64,000 nt of DNA from positions 24,329-88,328 of the forward strand of contig JAAEZA010000012.1 in the NCBI GenBank assembly GCA_018223125.1, given 5' to 3'. Positions 33,650 through 41,859 of this stretch are shown piece by piece. Position 1 is the stretch's first letter. Every line of letters begins with the position of its first letter. The position numbers and the translations under genes are program-made. Origin of the DNA: Paracoccaceae bacterium. GTDB taxonomy: Bacteria > Pseudomonadota > Alphaproteobacteria > Rhodobacterales > Rhodobacteraceae. The notes beneath the pieces are model-generated. The model was not told the origin of the DNA, ran no database searches, and worked only from the letters and a program-made list of their open reading frames with translations.

Positions 33650-35217
33650 TGGCCACTGCTTCCGAAACGCCGCATATTGCCCTGACGCTGCGGGACCATC
33701 TGCCGATCCTGCAAGTCCTGATCCCGCTGTGTACCGCACCGCTGATCGTGCTGCTGGGGGACCGCCGCGTGGCGTGGGGCCTTGCCTTCCTTGCTGCGCT
33801 CCTGTCGCTGGTTGTGTCCTTCCTTTTGATGATGCAGGTCATGGACGGCAGCTTTATCAGCTACCACCTTGGCGGATGGGCGCCTCCTATCGGGATCGAA
33901 TACCGGATTGATGCGGCGAATGCCTTTGTGCTGCTGCTGATTTCGCTGACGGCGACACTGGTTCTGCCATTTGCGCTGCGCTCTGTTGCGGATGAAATTC
34001 CCGCCCGCAGCCACACGCTGTTTTACGCCTGTTTCACATTGGTGCTGACCGGCCTGCTTGGTGTTGTGGCGACCGGCGATGCCTTTAACGTCTTTGTATT
34101 CCTAGAGATTTCCTCTCTGGCGACCTATGTTCTGGTATCCCAGGGACTCTACCGTGACAAACGGGCGCTAAGCGCGGCCTATGACTATCTGATCATGGGC
34201 ACCATCGGTGCAACCTTCTTCGTGATCGGGATCGGCTTTCTCTACATGACCACAGGCACGCTCAACATGGCAGACATGGCTGAACGTCTGGCAGGGCAGG
34301 GAAGCAACCGCACGGTTCAGGCTGCTTTCGCCTTTATCGTTGTGGGTATGGGGCTGAAGGTGGCGATCTATCCGCTGCACCTGTGGCTGCCTGCGGCCTA
34401 TAATTATGCGCCTTCTGCCGTGACGGTCTTTCTGGCGGCGACGTCCACCAAAGCGGCCGTCTATGTGCTGCTGCGGTTCATGTTCTCGGTCTTCCAGCCG
34501 GAGTTCGTCTTTGATACCAACCTCTTGCTGTGGATTCTTGCCCCTTTCGCATTGCTGGCGATGTTTGCAGCCAGCCTGATTGCGGTGTTCCAGACCAATT
34601 TCAAGCGGATGCTGGCCTATAGTTCCATTGCGCAGATCGGTTACATGCTGCTGGGTATCTCTTTGTTCTCGGTGACGGGGCTGAGCGCGACAATGGTGCA
34701 CCTGTTCAACCACGGCATCACAAAAGCGGCGCTGTTCATGGCTGTTGGTGCGCTGGTGCTGCGGTCCGGCACGACGTTTTATGACCGGATAGAGGGCATG
34801 GGGCGGGTGATGCCGCTGACAGGTGCCGCAGTGGTGCTGGGCGGATTGTCCCTGATCGGTGTGCCCGGGACCGCGGGGTTCATTTCCAAATGGGTGTTGG
34901 TGCAAGCCGCGTTTGAGGCTGACCTGTGGTGGATTGCCCTGCTGATCGTGGCTTCTTCGTTGCTGGCGGTGATCTACATGTGGCGCGTGGTAGAGATCCT
35001 CTATCTTCACACCCCGCACCCCGAAGCAATCCACAAGGAAGCTCCCCTCAGCATGGTAATCCCGATGTGGATCGCAGCTGGGGCCTGTGTGTGGTTCGGG
35101 ATTGATACAAGCCTGACAATGGGCGCGGCCAATACGGCGGCAACCGGACTGATGGGCGGTACGGACGGTATGGCGCTTACCCCCACGGTGGGCGGACTTC
35201 TTGGCAACGGGCAATAG
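33649..35217 (+). CDS. Mrp-type antiporter subunit D family protein (first of three)
   Basis: 522 residues with about 14 membrane helices, the NuoL/M/N proton-channel fold. Landmarks: FVFLEISSLATYVLVSQG with the conserved Glu in helix 5, MGLKVAIYPLHLWLPAAYNYAP with the conserved Lys, and FKRMLAYSSIAQIGYMLLG with the helix 8 Lys/broken helix region. It is an ion-conducting subunit. Closest in look to MrpD. Three such subunits in one operon is more than the two (MrpA, MrpD) of classical Mrp. Confidence 0.92.
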   Translation: MATASETPHIALTLRDHLPILQVLIPLCTAPLIVLLGDRRVAWGLAFLAALLSLVVSFLLMMQVMDGSFISYHLGGWAPPIGIEYRIDAANAFVLLLISLTATLVLPFALRSVADEIPARSHTLFYACFTLVLTGLLGVVATGDAFNVFVFLEISSLATYVLVSQGLYRDKRALSAAYDYLIMGTIGATFFVIGIGFLYMTTGTLNMADMAERLAGQGSNRTVQAAFAFIVVGMGLKVAIYPLHLWLPAAYNYAPSAVTVFLAATSTKAAVYVLLRFMFSVFQPEFVFDTNLLLWILAPFALLAMFAASLIAVFQTNFKRMLAYSSIAQIGYMLLGISLFSVTGLSATMVHLFNHGITKAALFMAVGALVLRSGTTFYDRIEGMGRVMPLTGAAVVLGGLSLIGVPGTAGFISKWVLVQAAFEADLWWIALLIVASSLLAVIYMWRVVEILYLHTPHPEAIHKEAPLSMVIPMWIAAGACVWFGIDTSLTMGAANTAATGLMGGTDGMALTPTVGGLLGNGQ

Positions 35218-35226
35218 GGTAGGAAC

Positions 35227-36693
35227 ATGGACACGAACACGCTCATCTTTCTGGCCTTGCTGCTGCCTGTGCTGGCCATGTTTGGCAATATGGTTTTTGC
35301 CAGACAGGACAACCTGCGCGACGGGTTTACCTTTGTCTGCGCGATCCTGACCTTTGGCGCGGTGCTGGGGGTTCTTGGCAATCTGGGCAACAGCACCTCC
35401 GAAGAAATTGTACTGGTGGAAATGCTGCCGGGCCTGCAAATTGCGCTACAGGTTGAACCGCTCGGCCTGATGTTCGCGCTGGTGGCCTCCGGCCTGTGGA
35501 TCGTGACCCATATTTACGGCCTTGGCTACATGCGCGGCAACAAAGAGAAACATCACGCCCGTTTCTTCGCCTGTTTCTCGGTGGCGATTTCTGCGGCGAT
35601 CGGCATTGCCTTTTCCGCCAACCTGTTAACGCTTTTCCTGTTTTACGAGGTTCTGACCGTTTCCACCTATCCGCTGGTCGCCCACAAGGGTACGCCGGAA
35701 GCGATCCGTGGTGCGCGCACTTATCTTGGCGTGCTGATCGGCACCTCTATCGCGCTGTTCCTGACCGCGATCATCTGGACCTACACGCTGGCCGGAACGC
35801 TGGACTTTGCGCCCGGTGGTATCCTGCAAGGCAAGGTCGAAGGACTGCTTGTGCCGGTCCTGCTGGGTCTGTTTGCCTTTGGTATCGGTAAGGCCGCGTT
35901 GATGCCCTTCCACCGCTGGCTGCCTGCGGCGATGGTTGCACCGACCCCTGTTTCGGCACTGCTGCACGCTGTGGCTGTGGTGAAGGCGGGTGTGTTCACC
36001 ATGCTGAAAGTGGGCGTTTACACCTTCGGGATCGACTTTCTGGCCGATACGGGTGCGTCTGACTGGTTGATGTGGATTGCAGCCTATACCATTCTGGCCA
36101 GTTCTATTGTGGCTTACCAGCAGGACAACCTGAAACGGCGGCTCGCCTATTCTACGGTGTCCCAGCTAAGCTATGTAACGCTGGGTCTGGCGCTGGCGAC
36201 GCAAATGGGCGTTATGGGCGGTGCGCTGCAAATCGCCATGCACGCGATGGGCAAGATCACCCTGTTCATGTGTGCCGGTGCGATCTATGTGGCCACCCAT
36301 AAAAGCAATATCTCCGAAATGAAGGGCTTGGGGCGCAGCATGCCCTTCACCTATATCGCCTTTCTGATCGGTGCACTGTCCATCATCGGGTTGCCGCCTT
36401 TGGGTGGAAGCTGGTCCAAATGGCTGCTGATGGTCGGGGCTGCGGATGCGGATCACCAGATCATGATCGGCGTGCTGATGGCGTCCTCCCTGCTGAGTCT
36501 GAGCTACCTGCTGCCGGTCGTGGCGCAAGGCTTCTTCAGCACGTCGCCCGACAATCCTTATAACGGGATCAAGGAAGCCCCCGCTTTCTGCTATATTCCG
36601 CCCGTTTTCACGGCCATCGGGTGTGTGATCCTGTTCCTTTACGCAGGCACTTTGGTGGAATTCCTCACGCCCGTACTGGAAGAGGCACAATGA
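35227..36693 (+). CDS. Proton-conducting antiporter subunit, NuoM/MrpD-like (second of three)
   Basis: 488 residues, about 13-14 membrane helices. The NuoL/M core is seen: TLFLFYEVLTVSTYPLVAHKG with the helix 5 Glu, GKAALMPFHRWLPAAMVAPTPVSALLHAVAVVKAG and LKRRLAYSTVSQLSYVTLG. This TPVSALLHA segment makes it closer to NuoL/NuoM or to the MrpA N-terminus than the other D-like subunits. It lacks the MrpA C-terminal extension. Confidence 0.92.
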   Translation: MDTNTLIFLALLLPVLAMFGNMVFARQDNLRDGFTFVCAILTFGAVLGVLGNLGNSTSEEIVLVEMLPGLQIALQVEPLGLMFALVASGLWIVTHIYGLGYMRGNKEKHHARFFACFSVAISAAIGIAFSANLLTLFLFYEVLTVSTYPLVAHKGTPEAIRGARTYLGVLIGTSIALFLTAIIWTYTLAGTLDFAPGGILQGKVEGLLVPVLLGLFAFGIGKAALMPFHRWLPAAMVAPTPVSALLHAVAVVKAGVFTMLKVGVYTFGIDFLADTGASDWLMWIAAYTILASSIVAYQQDNLKRRLAYSTVSQLSYVTLGLALATQMGVMGGALQIAMHAMGKITLFMCAGAIYVATHKSNISEMKGLGRSMPFTYIAFLIGALSIIGLPPLGGSWSKWLLMVGAADADHQIMIGVLMASSLLSLSYLLPVVAQGFFSTSPDNPYNGIKEAPAFCYIPPVFTAIGCVILFLYAGTLVEFLTPVLEEAQ

Positions 36694-36761
36694 CCGGACC
36701 TGCGCAAGATTTCACAACACAGGCACGGCAGCCTGAAACCGTCACGGATATGAAGGGGTAA
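36690..36761 (+). CDS. Possible 23-residue peptide in the Mrp operon
   Basis: An ATG overlapping the previous stop (ATGA) opens a 23-codon polar frame ending TAA two bases before the ribosome-site region of the next gene. It may only couple translation across the 70-base gap. No family. Confidence 0.3.
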   Translation: MTGPAQDFTTQARQPETVTDMKG

Positions 36762-36763
36762 CT

Positions 36764-37141
36764 ATGTCTGACCAACAGAAAAAAGCGCCTTCCGCAGGAA
36801 CTCAGGAGGCTGGATCCAACGGGGATCTGCCACCGCTCGGCCGGCTTTTTTCGGCTCTGGCGGCGCCAAAAGCCGCCAAAACCCTGTTCTATGCCTTGGT
36901 CGTGCTGTGCGCGGGATCGTTCCTTGCGGACTTCCTGTACCACAAACACACCTACGTTTCGGTTGAAAACATCCCAGGTTTTTACGCGCTTTACGGATTG
37001 TTCATGACAGCCGGAGCCGTGGTGCTGGCAAAAATATGGGGCCGGTGGGTGCGCCGTGATCAAGACTACTACGCGCCCTATGATGTGGATGCCGAAACCT
37101 ATCCCCAAGACAACCTGAACGAGGAGCGCCACAATGGTTGA
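36764..37141 (+). CDS. Small two-helix membrane protein of the Mrp operon
   Basis: 125 residues, unknown. A polar N-terminus of about 38 residues precedes two helices (TLFYALVVLCAGSFLADFLY and FYALYGLFMTAGAVVLAKIWG), then an acidic tail (YAPYDVDAETYPQDN). GAAGGGG precedes the start. It sits between the second and third channel-like subunits and overlaps the third by 8 bases, so it is probably an accessory subunit of the same complex. Confidence 0.8.
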   Translation: MSDQQKKAPSAGTQEAGSNGDLPPLGRLFSALAAPKAAKTLFYALVVLCAGSFLADFLYHKHTYVSVENIPGFYALYGLFMTAGAVVLAKIWGRWVRRDQDYYAPYDVDAETYPQDNLNEERHNG

Positions 37142-38828
37142 AGCCTTTCCCATTGCTTTCCTGTTCTTCGCGGGGGCTGCGCTGCTGGCGCTGCTGCCCA
37201 AGGGCGCGCTGCGGGCAGGGGTGTTGCTGGCGGTGCCGCTGGTTGCGCTATATCTGATCTGGAACCTGCCAGAGGGCAATCTGTTTTCCGCACAACTGCT
37301 GAACGTTGAACTGGAACTGATGCGGGTGGACCGTTTGTCCCGTATCTTTGCGATTATCTTCTGTGTCGCGGCCTTTCTGGCCAATCTTTACGCATTGCAC
37401 GTAAAAGATACGGTGCAGCAGGTGGCTGCGCTGGCCTATTCCGGTTCTGCCATCGGCGCGGTCTTTGCCGGTGATCTGATCGCGCTGTTCCTGTTCTGGG
37501 AAGGCACGGCGATTACTTCGGTCTTTCTGATCTGGGCACGGCGCACCGAAGGGGCGCTTGCCACGGGGATGCGCTATCTGATCATACAGGTGTCTTCGGG
37601 TGTGATGCTGCTGGCCGGTACCGTACTGATCTGGCAAGAGAGCGGGTCCTTCACCTTTGAAGCGATGACACTTGGTAGTCTGGGCACATGGCTTCTCCTC
37701 GCGTCTTTCGGGATAAAAGCGGCTTTCCCTCTGATGGGGAACTGGCTGTCCGATGCCTATCCGGCCGCCACCGTGACAGGGACAGTGATCCTTTCCGCCT
37801 TTACCACCAAACTGGCCATCTACGCGCTGGCGCGGGGATTTCCGGGCACGGAACTGCTGATCTATGTTGGCGCGGTCATGACCCTGTTGCCAACGCTCTA
37901 CGCCATACTTGAAAACGATCTGCGCCGCGTTCTGGCCTATTCCCTGAACATCCAGCTTGGCTTTATGGTGGTCGGGGTTGGCATCGGGACAGAGCTGTCG
38001 CTGAACGGCACCGTCGCCCATGCGTTTGCGGGTATTCTTTATAAAGCCCTGCTGTTCATGGGCGTCGGCGCGGTGCTGTACCGGACCGGAACCGCCAAAG
38101 CGTCTGAACTTGGCGGACTGCACAGAACCATGCCGCTGACGATGATCTTCTGCGCCATTGGCGCCATGTCGATCGCCGCATTCCCGTGGCTTTCCGGCTT
38201 CATCTCCAAATCCCTGATCCTGTCGGCTGCGGCCTACAAGGGATATTACATCATCTGGGGGGTGCTGTTGTTTGCCTCGGCGGTGACTTTGCACCACTCC
38301 GGTCTGAAGATCCTGCACAATGTCTTCTTTGGTCAGGATAGCGGCTTGCGCCCGAAAGAAGCGCCTGTGCAGATGTTGCTGGCGATGGGGATGACAGCTG
38401 CCCTTTGTATCGCGCTCGGGATTTTCCCTGCGATGCTCTACGATCTGTTGCCCTTCGCTGTGGATTACGCGCCCTATACGCTGACCCATATTGTGACCCA
38501 GTTCCAGTTGTTGCTGTTCGCGATTCTGTCCTATGTGCTTCTGGTCAAATCGGGGTTCTATCCGGCCATGAAGCGCAGTGTGTATCTTGATACCGACTGG
38601 AGCTATCGCCGCATGGCACCGGCGGTGATCGGTTATGCCGCACTGATGATCGGACGGATGTGGACCGGCGTAACCCGTTTTGCCCTGCGCCAGTTAACCG
38701 ATGTGGCGACCGGCCTTTACAAAACCCACGGACCGGAAGGGCGTATAGCACGCGTTTGGCCGACAGGGTCAATGGTGTTGTGGGTGGCGGTGCTGCTGGC
38801 GGCAGCTTTGCTGGTGAACTTCCTCTGA
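37134..38828 (+). CDS. Antiporter subunit D / NuoL-like protein (third of three)
   Basis: 564 residues. Core channel helices are seen: LIALFLFWEGTAITSVFLIWARR with the helix 5 Glu, GIKAAFPLMGNWLSDAYPAATVTGTVILSAFTTKLAIYAL, and DLRRVLAYSLNIQLGFMVVG. The C-terminal 130 residues extend beyond the 13-14 helix core with two more helices and a soluble stretch (LRQLTDVATGLYKTHGPEGR), a NuoL-like feature. It is the last gene of the operon and ends at a strong terminator. Confidence 0.92.
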   Translation: MVEAFPIAFLFFAGAALLALLPKGALRAGVLLAVPLVALYLIWNLPEGNLFSAQLLNVELELMRVDRLSRIFAIIFCVAAFLANLYALHVKDTVQQVAALAYSGSAIGAVFAGDLIALFLFWEGTAITSVFLIWARRTEGALATGMRYLIIQVSSGVMLLAGTVLIWQESGSFTFEAMTLGSLGTWLLLASFGIKAAFPLMGNWLSDAYPAATVTGTVILSAFTTKLAIYALARGFPGTELLIYVGAVMTLLPTLYAILENDLRRVLAYSLNIQLGFMVVGVGIGTELSLNGTVAHAFAGILYKALLFMGVGAVLYRTGTAKASELGGLHRTMPLTMIFCAIGAMSIAAFPWLSGFISKSLILSAAAYKGYYIIWGVLLFASAVTLHHSGLKILHNVFFGQDSGLRPKEAPVQMLLAMGMTAALCIALGIFPAMLYDLLPFAVDYAPYTLTHIVTQFQLLLFAILSYVLLVKSGFYPAMKRSVYLDTDWSYRRMAPAVIGYAALMIGRMWTGVTRFALRQLTDVATGLYKTHGPEGRIARVWPTGSMVLWVAVLLAAALLVNFL

Positions 38829-38861
38829 CGCGCCACAGGCAACAGGTTAGAAATTCAGATG

Positions 38862-38889
38862 AAACGGGGCGGAATGATCCGCCCCGTTT
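38862..38889. terminator. Bidirectional terminator of the Mrp operon and the permease gene
   Basis: Stem AAACGGGGCGG/CCGCCCCGTTT with a 6-base loop and TTTT on the plus strand (AAAA-side gives TTT on the minus strand). Confidence 0.9.
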
Positions 38890-38894
38890 TCGTG

Positions 38895-39923
38895 TCAGTT
38901 CCAGGCAGCCCAGAGAAACCCTGCCATCAAGGAACCGGTGAAACCAAACGCGATATAGGCTGTAAACACCCGAGGCTTCACAATCGCCCAAACCGCGATT
39001 GCGGCGGGAATGCAACTGACTGAACCGGCCATCATGAAGCTCATGGCAGCACCCTGGCTCATGCCTTGCTCGATCAGCCCGCCAACCAGCGGGGCCGCGG
39101 CATAGCCGTTCAGATAGGCAGGCCCACCCACCAGTGCACCAAGCAGGATAGGTCCGAACCCGTCGCCGCCAAGGATATTGGCAATCCATTCGGCTGGCAC
39201 ATAGCGGATCATGACAGCCTCTACTGTGTAGGCGAGCGTCAGCCACTTCAACAGAAACACAAGGTTATGGGAGGCGGTGGCTTTAAACTGGTTCAGACGC
39301 TCCGGCTCTTGCCAGAACTGCCAGACAGGTTTTCCGGTGAACGGATTTGCGCCGCATCCGCAACCGCCCCCTTGGGCGTCAGGGCGCAACGGATCGGTGA
39401 AAAGAGCCGTGCGGCTGAAGGCCATCACAACAAACCCACCGAACAGACCAAAGCAAACGGCCGCAATAGTCTTGGCGATGGCAAAATCCACCCCCAATGC
39501 AGCGCTGGTGATGATGAACATGGGCGGATCCATGATCGGCGAGGACAACCAGAAAGCCATGACCGCAGCCAGCGGTACGCCCATTGCCAGAAGGGCCGCC
39601 ACAAAGGGGATAACCTCACAGGAACAAAACGGCGCGATACCACCCACAAGGGCGGCCAGTACCACCATACGCGCAGGGCTGCCCTTGAAGGCTTCTGCTA
39701 CGATACCCTCGGCCCCTGTGGCTTTCAGGAAGGCGACCATAAACACGGCGAACAGAATAAAGGGGGCGGTGCCCAGTACAGAGGACAGGGTATCCTGCCC
39801 GACACCAAGCAGGTCGCGGGGCACCAGCACGGCCACCGCCAGAAAAATGATAGCAATTGCAATCCAGGCGTTATCCGGCTTGTAGCGCTGCCAGAAATCG
39901 GGATTTGTGGTCGACTCGGTCAT
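38895..39923 (-). CDS. Permease of the ArsP / SO_0444 type (metalloid or metal efflux)
   Basis: 342 residues, about eight membrane helices. The family cysteine motif GGIAPFCSCEVIPFVAALL near residue 95 and the matching second half (LVGGPAYLNGYAAAPLVGGLIEQGMSQGAAMSF) identify the DUF318/ArsP-type permease; a Cys/Gly-rich loop (GGGCGCGANP) lies between them. Such permeases export arsenicals or copper/zinc. The ATG at 39921-39923 follows GAGAGG; it lies inside TGATATG with the ArsR stop, so the two are coupled. Starts 16 or more codons upstream are possible but lack a site. Confidence 0.88.
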   Translation of the reverse strand: MTESTTNPDFWQRYKPDNAWIAIAIIFLAVAVLVPRDLLGVGQDTLSSVLGTAPFILFAVFMVAFLKATGAEGIVAEAFKGSPARMVVLAALVGGIAPFCSCEVIPFVAALLAMGVPLAAVMAFWLSSPIMDPPMFIITSAALGVDFAIAKTIAAVCFGLFGGFVVMAFSRTALFTDPLRPDAQGGGCGCGANPFTGKPVWQFWQEPERLNQFKATASHNLVFLLKWLTLAYTVEAVMIRYVPAEWIANILGGDGFGPILLGALVGGPAYLNGYAAAPLVGGLIEQGMSQGAAMSFMMAGSVSCIPAAIAVWAIVKPRVFTAYIAFGFTGSLMAGFLWAAWN

Positions 39924-39924
39924 A

Positions 39925-40278
39925 TCAACGGTCCTCTCGGTGCTGGTCATGTGCATCCGGGTGATTTGCATCCGCGCAGCAGTTTTTCAGGATGAAATTC
40001 GAAAGCGAGCGGGTCATGTCATAGGCTACAGACGAACAGATTACGCTGCGCCCCTGTTTGGCCTGCTCGACCAGTCCTGCATGAACCAGAAACCGCAGAT
40101 GGTGGTTCAGGGTTGATCCCGGAACGCCGGTGCGTTTGCCCAATTCCCCCATCGACAGCCCCTGCGGGCCGGCCCGCACGAGTGTTTGAAGCACGCCAAG
40201 GCGCTGTTCCGATCCAAGCGCCGCAAAAGCCTGCGCTGCATCTTCGATACTGATGTCTTTTTCGATTCCATGTGTCAT
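39925..40278 (-). CDS. ArsR-family metalloregulator
   Basis: 117 residues. Winged-helix core: AFAALGSEQRLGVLQTLVRAGPQGLSMGEL, then GVPGSTLNHHLRFLVHAGLVEQAKQGRSV. The C-terminal tail has a vicinal Cys pair and many His/Asp residues (NCCADANHPDAHDQHRED), a probable thiolate metal or metalloid site. It is coupled to the permease gene and faces two inverted repeats upstream of its own start, which fits autorepression relieved by the permease's substrate. Confidence 0.92.
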   Translation of the reverse strand: MTHGIEKDISIEDAAQAFAALGSEQRLGVLQTLVRAGPQGLSMGELGKRTGVPGSTLNHHLRFLVHAGLVEQAKQGRSVICSSVAYDMTRSLSNFILKNCCADANHPDAHDQHREDR

Positions 40279-40286
40279 GTCACTAT

Positions 40287-40338
40287 ATTTCTAGATTTAT
40301 AGAAATTAATCAAGAAACATTTCGATAAATCTGGAAAT
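40287..40338. promoter_or_regulatory. Twin inverted repeats upstream of the ArsR gene
   Basis: Site 1 is ATTTCTA-6-TAGAAAT at 40287-40306 (perfect). Site 2 is ATTTC-10-GAAAT at 40319-40338. Both are AT-rich like ArsR operators and lie between the regulator (start 40278) and the divergent UDG gene (start 40394). Confidence 0.7.
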
Positions 40339-40393
40339 ATACTGGAGGTACCTCACCTTTGCCTCCCCTTAAAACCCTGATACACGGGCTGAG

Positions 40394-40981
40394 ATGCGTA
40401 CTTTCAAGGACCATATCCGCAATATCCGCGCCTGCCGCCTTTGCGCAAACCGGTTTGCCGCCACCAGAACCGCCCACCGGCCGCGTCCCGTGGTCTGGTT
40501 GTCGCAAACTGCACGGATTATGGTTGTGGGACAGGCGCCTGGCGCGCGGGTGCATGCTTCGGGCCGTCCATTTACCGATGCCTCCGGCGACCGCTTGCGC
40601 CAGTGGATGGGGGTGGACAGCGCGACATTCTATGATCAGGACAAGGTTGCGATCTTTCCTATGGCTTTCTGCTTTCCCGGATATGATGCAAAGGGGTCCG
40701 ACCTGCCGCCGCCGAAAATCTGTGCAGATCACTGGCGGGCGGATACGCTGGCCCTGATGCCGCAGGTGCGCCTTACCCTTCTTGTCGGTGGGTATGCACA
40801 AAAGTGGCATTTGGGCACAAAATCCATGTCTGAAACGGTTGCGGACTGGCAGAAATACGATCCGGACATTATCCCGTTGCCTCATCCGAGCTGGCGCAAT
40901 ACCAGTTGGCTTAAAAAGAACACCTGGTTTGAAACCGACCTGATCCCACACTTGCGCCACCGCGTAACGGAGCTTTTATGA
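40394..40981 (+). CDS. Uracil-DNA glycosylase-family protein
   Basis: 195 residues with the two UDG-fold motifs: VVGQAPGARVHASGRPFTDASGDRL (motif 1 position, about 43-67) and IIPLPHPSWRN (motif 2, about 165). Two cysteines at the N-terminus (CRLC) are all that remains of the four expected for a [4Fe-4S] family 4 enzyme; other Cys are scattered. The motif 1 acidic/Asn residue is replaced, so activity on uracil is not certain. Overlaps the SseB gene by 4 bases. Confidence 0.85.
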   Translation: MRTFKDHIRNIRACRLCANRFAATRTAHRPRPVVWLSQTARIMVVGQAPGARVHASGRPFTDASGDRLRQWMGVDSATFYDQDKVAIFPMAFCFPGYDAKGSDLPPPKICADHWRADTLALMPQVRLTLLVGGYAQKWHLGTKSMSETVADWQKYDPDIIPLPHPSWRNTSWLKKNTWFETDLIPHLRHRVTELL

Positions 40982-41760
40982 CCCTTCTTGATACCGCCCA
41001 CGCTGCTATGGAAGCTGCGCCGGATGATACAGCAAAACGCATGGCTTTTTACGAACGTGTTGCCGATAGCGAATTGTTTCTTGTGCTGGAAACCGAACCT
41101 GTGGACGATCGCGTTACGCCCGCCGTTTTCGAAGTCGAGGGCGCGCGATATGCATTGGTATTTGACAGTGAAGACCGAATGGGGGAATTCACCCAGTCCG
41201 TAACACCGTTTCTGGCTATGGCGGGCCGCCAGATTGCAGCCCTGCTGGCAGGGCAGGGTGTAGGGCTCGGGGTGAACCTTGCCGTTGCACCTTCTTCGAT
41301 GCTCCTGCCCGATACTGCCGTGGACTGGCTGAACGAAACGCTCGGTACCGCGCCGGAAGCGCAAGAGGCAACACCAAGTGCCATTTTTCCGCCCGGCACA
41401 CTGCCGGAAACACTTGTTACCGCGCTGGATACCAAACTGGCGACAATGGCCGGACTGGCCAAATTCGCCTATCTTGCGCAGATCGAATATGAAAACCGTC
41501 CGCGCAGCCATGTGATGGCATTCATAGACGCTATCCCCGAAGCCCAAAGCGCGATTGCTGCTGCCATTTCCGAGGCGCTGACCTTTTCGGGGATCGAAGC
41601 CGGATCGCTTGATGTTGTGTTCCTGAATGCGCAAAATCCGCTCAGCGGCGCTCTTGCCAAACACGGTCTGCGTTTTGATCTGCCGGAGCCGGAACAGCCC
41701 AAAACCCGAACGATCGAAGCGCCCGGTTCAAACCCCGATAAACCACCGATCCTGCGATAG
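40978..41760 (+). CDS. SseB-family protein
   Basis: 260 residues, soluble. The N-terminal SseB domain is recognisable (ELFLVLETEPVDDRVTPAVFEVEGARYALVF, residues 30-60) followed by a probable C-terminal SseB domain (FAYLAQIEYENRPRSHVMAF ... FSGIEAGSLDVVFL). The family's role in most bacteria is unclear. Translationally coupled to the UDG-family gene. Confidence 0.85.
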   Translation: MTLLDTAHAAMEAAPDDTAKRMAFYERVADSELFLVLETEPVDDRVTPAVFEVEGARYALVFDSEDRMGEFTQSVTPFLAMAGRQIAALLAGQGVGLGVNLAVAPSSMLLPDTAVDWLNETLGTAPEAQEATPSAIFPPGTLPETLVTALDTKLATMAGLAKFAYLAQIEYENRPRSHVMAFIDAIPEAQSAIAAAISEALTFSGIEAGSLDVVFLNAQNPLSGALAKHGLRFDLPEPEQPKTRTIEAPGSNPDKPPILR

Positions 41761-41788
41761 GGCAGAAGCCTCCGGCGGGAGTGTTTCG

Positions 41789-41853
41789 GGAACATTGAAA
41801 GCGCTCTTTTTGGGAAAATATCCTCAGGGGGTTCGGGGGCAGAATGCCCCCGA
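41789..41853. repeat. Dispersed intergenic motif, copy 2, with GC-rich hairpin
   Basis: GGAACATTGAA at 41789-41799, preceded by GAGTGTTTC, matches the element at 15929. A hairpin TCGGGGGC/GCCCCCGA follows at 41833-41853. Located between two convergent genes; the hairpin may act as a terminator though no T-run follows. Confidence 0.5.
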
Positions 41854-41859
41854 CTGCGG

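Noticed and set aside
34168..35439. 423-codon minus-strand frame in the Mrp operon
   Set aside because: His/Gln/Arg-rich shadow of membrane-protein codons.
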